In this document: positions 5,388 to 7,696 of the stretch, piece by piece
Layout of the letters: each line of letters starts with the position of its first letter
How positions within the stretch are numbered: the first letter of the stretch is position 1
Origin: Saprospiraceae bacterium UBA2365
Lineage (GTDB): Bacteria; Bacteroidota; Bacteroidia; Chitinophagales; Saprospiraceae
Direction of reading: 5' to 3'
DNA: 7,696 bases
Assembly (NCBI GenBank): GCA_002344345.1
Contig: DDTL01000163.1
Coordinates: forward strand, 1-7,696
Made by a program: the position numbers and the translations under genes
The notes under the pieces: model-generated
Seen by the model: the letters and a program-made list of their open reading frames with translations, nothing else
The model's database searches: none
What the model was told of the DNA's origin: nothing

Positions 5388-6101
5388 ATGGGAACTAATT
5401 CCGACAGCTCTTTCAGAGCCAGGTTAGCAAGAGCAGAAGATCTTGTAACTTACATTTCAGGATTCGAAAACTATGGACCACCCAGACCAGAGGAAACCAT
5501 AGAAAGTATGAAAGCCCTGATACGCACCTTGTTTGACGTGAACGCTAATGTGGCCGCCCGTCAGAAAGATTACTCGACCGCCGTTGATGTCCGTTTTAAT
5601 GCATTTTGGAAGGTCGACAATTCTGTACAGAAACTGATCGTTCAGATCAGAGCCGCGGTGGAAGCTCAGTTCGGAAAGAAATCAACAGAAGCCGCTATTG
5701 TGAACCGGATCATCAAGAGAATGAGGGAGATCAGGATCAGAAAAGCACCTGCAAATCTGGAGACGCCTGCTGGACAAACCGCAGCTTCCAGAAGTGACCG
5801 CAAGTTCGGAACGCTGACCCACTTTTTCAATGACATCGTTACCACGATTGAAAATACAGCTGGCTACGATTCAACCAACGAGCGGGTGAAAAAACAGACT
5901 TTAAAGGACACGGCTGCTAATTTATCCTTGCTCAACGCTGAGGTGGCCAAAAAGGAACAGGAATTGAAATCTGCCAGTGACCATCGCCTGTTGCAATACG
6001 CGGAACTCAAACTTCGGGCTGACAGGATCAAAGCCTATGTGAAAGGTTTCTACGGGATGAAATCCCAGGAGTATGAACTGATCAAAGGAATGAGATTCTA
6101 A
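5388..6101 (+). CDS. Conserved-looking helical protein of unknown function
   Basis: This is a 237-aa cytosolic protein with no signal peptide or membrane segment, predicted by eye to be nearly all helix. The middle (about 60-120) is basic, with FWKVDNSVQKLIVQIRAAV and repeated Arg/Lys-Ile patterns. Residues about 175-210 form a likely coiled coil (LNAEVAKKEQELKSA). The end, AYVKGFYGMKSQEYELIKGMRF, resembles the conserved C-terminus of unnamed Bacteroidota proteins of similar length. I cannot name a domain. The start follows an A/T-only leader, usual for this phylum, and a strong terminator follows the stop, so this is a single-gene transcript. Base composition is visibly richer in G and C than in the erm region, suggesting resident rather than imported DNA. 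Confidence 0.85.
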   Translation: MGTNSDSSFRARLARAEDLVTYISGFENYGPPRPEETIESMKALIRTLFDVNANVAARQKDYSTAVDVRFNAFWKVDNSVQKLIVQIRAAVEAQFGKKSTEAAIVNRIIKRMREIRIRKAPANLETPAGQTAASRSDRKFGTLTHFFNDIVTTIENTAGYDSTNERVKKQTLKDTAANLSLLNAEVAKKEQELKSASDHRLLQYAELKLRADRIKAYVKGFYGMKSQEYELIKGMRF

Positions 6102-6124
6102 AGAATTCGTGAATGGATTTAGGT

Positions 6125-6159
6125 GCCCGTTTCCCGGTTTTCGGGGAGCGGGCTTTTTT
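6125..6159 (+). terminator. Intrinsic terminator of the 5388-6101 gene
   Basis: GCCCGTTTCCCG (6125-6136) pairs with CGGGGAGCGGGC (6142-6153), ten Watson-Crick pairs of twelve with T-G wobbles between. A 5-base loop separates the arms and six T residues (6154-6159) follow. It begins 23 bases after the stop. No T run exists on the other strand, so it does not obviously serve the convergent Fic gene. Confidence 0.92.
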
Positions 6160-6245
6160 ATTATTTTCTGATGCATTCAGAAAATGTTTGAAAGCAAACT
6201 CATTATTCAATCGTCTTCGAAAAAGAAAACAGCATACTTCAGCTT

Positions 6246-7031
6246 TTAAAACAATAAAGAAAAGCCGGATGAGCTTTTTGAAAACTTATCCAATTCTGAT
6301 TCATAAAACTTAATTTGCTGGCTACAGATGAAATTTCTGAAAATCGTCAGATCACCGCGCTCCTCTGTTTCATTCAAAGCATCAATATATTCAGCCCTGT
6401 CTTCGGTAAATATTTTGATCAGAGGTTCCTGATGATACAATTGAACATAATTCATCAATAAGCGTGAAGTTCTACCATTTCCATCGCCAAAGGGATGGAT
6501 GTTTACAAAATTATAATGCAGATCAGCGGCTAGTTTGATGATGTCATTCTCCGCCACACGATCAATTTTTTCATTCACATAATGTATGAGTTCTTCCAGA
6601 AGTCTGGGAACTTTACTGTAATCAGGGAAATACTTTTTATCAACGTACACCTGTGCCAATCTGAGGTCACCTTTGGAGGTATCAAAATTGCCGGCTATGC
6701 TGTGGGTCATGGAACCCGTTGACTTCATAACCATTGCATTGATCTCACGGAAAAAATCAAGGGATAATTTTCTTTTTGTCAATGCATCCTGCTTTATATT
6801 GCAAAAAGCATGGTAATGATCCTTAACCATTAAATGGTCGGTTAATGGTTTACCCTTGGCAGTTATATTGTTTTCAAGTAAAACTTTTGTGTCGGTTTCT
6901 GAAAGTGAACATCCTTCTATTTTGGAAGAATTATAGACTATAGAGATCATACAAAACTTCTCGTAATCGACTGCATCCATTATACCGTCCCGGATGTATT
7001 GCGCTCTTAATCGACGAAGTCTGTCCCACAT
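6246..7031 (-). CDS. Fic-family protein, probable class II AMP-transferase
   Basis: Fic enzymes usually transfer AMP from ATP to a hydroxyl side chain of a target protein. The 261-aa protein has the complete motif H179-PFGDGNGRTSR (HxFxDGNGRxxR) with catalytic His179. The preceding flap is at about 114-130 (GNFDTSKGDLR). Near the N-terminus, S35-SKI-E39-G40 matches the inhibitory motif [S/T]xxxE[G/N], whose Glu blocks productive ATP binding. Its position before the Fic core marks class II, in which one protein carries its own inhibitor. No antitoxin gene is adjacent, which fits. There is no extra DNA-binding or TPR domain. The longer frame would begin at TTG 7046, but that TTG is part of a TATATTTG promoter box, so ATG 7031 (MWDRLRRL) is preferred. 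The target is unknown. Confidence 0.94.
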   Translation of the reverse strand: MWDRLRRLRAQYIRDGIMDAVDYEKFCMISIVYNSSKIEGCSLSETDTKVLLENNITAKGKPLTDHLMVKDHYHAFCNIKQDALTKRKLSLDFFREINAMVMKSTGSMTHSIAGNFDTSKGDLRLAQVYVDKKYFPDYSKVPRLLEELIHYVNEKIDRVAENDIIKLAADLHYNFVNIHPFGDGNGRTSRLLMNYVQLYHQEPLIKIFTEDRAEYIDALNETEERGDLTIFRNFICSQQIKFYESELDKFSKSSSGFSLLF

Positions 7032-7043
7032 ATTTTTTTTATG

Positions 7044-7051
7044 CAAATATA
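7044..7051 (-). promoter_or_regulatory. Putative -7 box for the fic gene
   Basis: On the minus strand TATATTTG matches TAnnTTTG exactly and lies 12 bases before ATG 7031. Transcription starting 5-8 bases further would give a leader of only a few bases. No TTG is seen at the expected upstream distance, so the call rests on one box. Confidence 0.45.
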
Positions 7052-7210
7052 TTGAAAATTATCACTTTAGTGGATTTCATTTTATATGATCGGTCAGGGG
7101 AACCCGGTTGTGGCTGATAAGTCAAATCTGTTTTGAACAGATTTTCTAATAATCCAATGATCTGATTTTCAAATCAAACAATGATACCATTAATGAATAT
7201 TTTTTTGCTC

Positions 7211-7303
7211 CCGCAGATCACGCAGATCTGCGCAGAAATTAGCAACATGATTGACAGAAAAAGATCAGCGAAAATCTGCGAAAGATCAGCGAAAATCTGC
7301 GGG
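7211..7303. repeat. GATC/CTGCG short-repeat cluster
   Basis: CGCAGATCTGCG (7221-7232) is a perfect 12-bp palindrome. The 21-bp word AGATCAGCGAAAATCTGCG plus two bases occurs twice in tandem at 7262-7282 and 7283-7303 with only the last two bases changed. Sequences of this character are common dispersed intergenic repeats in Bacteroidota. Short open frames through it on both strands look like artefacts of the repeat. Confidence 0.7.
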
Positions 7304-7498
7304 AAAATCTTTTTTACACCTAGGTCAATTTTCAAATTATCAAATTGTCCCTTCTGCCAATTTCTCGCTTTTCCAAACATAGATCCGTGCTGCGCAGCAT
7401 CCGTGTCATCCGCGTTGCCAACTGTTTTTTTCGAACGTTGATTGAAGAATCGTTGCATGTCCAATGATTGAATCGCCACTAATTTTCAAATCTCGCAG
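7304..7498. other. Intergenic sequence without a convincing gene
   Basis: Open frames exist on both strands but have repeat-driven compositions and no start context. Fragments such as CGCAGCATCCGTGTCATCCG resemble dispersed Bacteroidota intergenic repeats. Nothing further can be supported. Confidence 0.4.
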
Positions 7499-7521
7499 AT
7501 CACGACATTCATCGTCGTGAT
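7499..7521. repeat. Perfect 8-bp hairpin
   Basis: ATCACGAC (7499-7506) and GTCGTGAT (7514-7521) pair perfectly around a 7-base loop. No T run follows on either strand, so it is not an intrinsic terminator; a repeat-associated palindrome is more likely. Confidence 0.6.
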
Positions 7522-7560
7522 TCAAATTACCAAAACTCTCCTCCCATTCCTTAGATTCAG

Positions 7561-7680
7561 TCCCGCAGGGATGACAGGTGGATAACCGTATGCACGCGAT
7601 AGCGAAGCTTACGGACATGATAAAAACGGATTAAAACCCCGCATGGGGTGAGATCATCTTTTACCCGGTACAAAAGTTTC
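7561..7680. repeat. Two REP-like hairpin repeats
   Basis: TCCCGCAGGGATGACAGGT at 7561-7579 and CCCCGCATGGGGTGAGATC at 7637-7655 share the plan CCC-GCA-GGG-TGA-A with a tiny hairpin, and each is followed by an ACCGKT-type tail (ATAACCGTAT and TACCCGGTAC). They look like two diverged copies of one interspersed element. The second approaches the window edge. Confidence 0.5.
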
Positions 7681-7696
7681 TTTCGGATAACAACTC

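Noticed and set aside
5606..6313. ORFs at 5606-5797 (+), 5922-6176 (-) and 6113-6313 (+)
   Set aside because: They are out-of-frame or antisense to the 237-aa gene, or run across its terminator and into the Fic gene end.
7174..7618. Three ORFs of 70-101 codons on both strands
   Set aside because: Their sequences are produced by the GATC/CTGCG repeats (IFADLSQIFADL-type wording), they overlap each other, and none has start-site context.

Overview
This window looks like an accessory region of a Bacteroidota chromosome or plasmid. Supporting signs are a close relative of the Bacteroides/Flavobacteria Erm(F) methyltransferase, TAnnTTTG-type promoter elements, no Shine-Dalgarno sequences before genes, and AT-rich leaders. 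By eye, bases 1-3050 are markedly AT-rich and the gene at 5388-6101 is more GC-rich, so the window appears to be a mosaic.

Left part (1-3053). Two gene units lie between imperfect palindromes that resemble integron attC sites. The first unit is an unrecognised 222-aa protein on the minus strand (19-687). The second is an erm(F)-type macrolide-resistance gene with its own promoter and a long leader. The leader contains a 15-codon ORF and a hairpin next to the original erm start, which resembles a translational attenuator. An IS1595-family insertion sequence (1161-2125, inverted ends, perfect 8-bp target duplication AAAATAAA) landed exactly after codon 5 of erm. The right inverted repeat of the IS supplies a new in-frame ATG, so erm still reads as a full-length 268-aa protein (2113-2919). 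Joining the flanks restores a 266-aa protein beginning MNKNKLPVRFTGQ. The IS therefore replaced the start codon and separated the gene from its leader.

Middle part (3054-5387). An intact tyrosine recombinase (3088-4197, minus) faces the cassette-like region with its 3' end. It is flanked by a direct repeat of its own 3' end (3054-3240 and 4207-4393, about 96% identical). The second copy is a dead fragment that has lost the catalytic H and R of the HxxR box. Next comes roughly 960 bp with no intact gene. Its striking content is a degenerate tandem array of 15 units of exactly 21 bp (4811-5125), whose variation falls mainly in one-in-three columns as if it once encoded a seven-residue repeat.

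Right part (5388-7696). A helical conserved-looking protein of unknown function (5388-6101) ends in a clear intrinsic terminator. A Fic-family AMP-transferase with its own N-terminal inhibitory motif (6246-7031, minus) follows. The last 650 bp hold no convincing gene, only short tandem and palindromic repeats of the dispersed intergenic type.

Functionally, the left and middle parts form a mobile, recombination-active resistance locus: cassette-like units, an IS, and a recombinase. The right part is unrelated flanking sequence.
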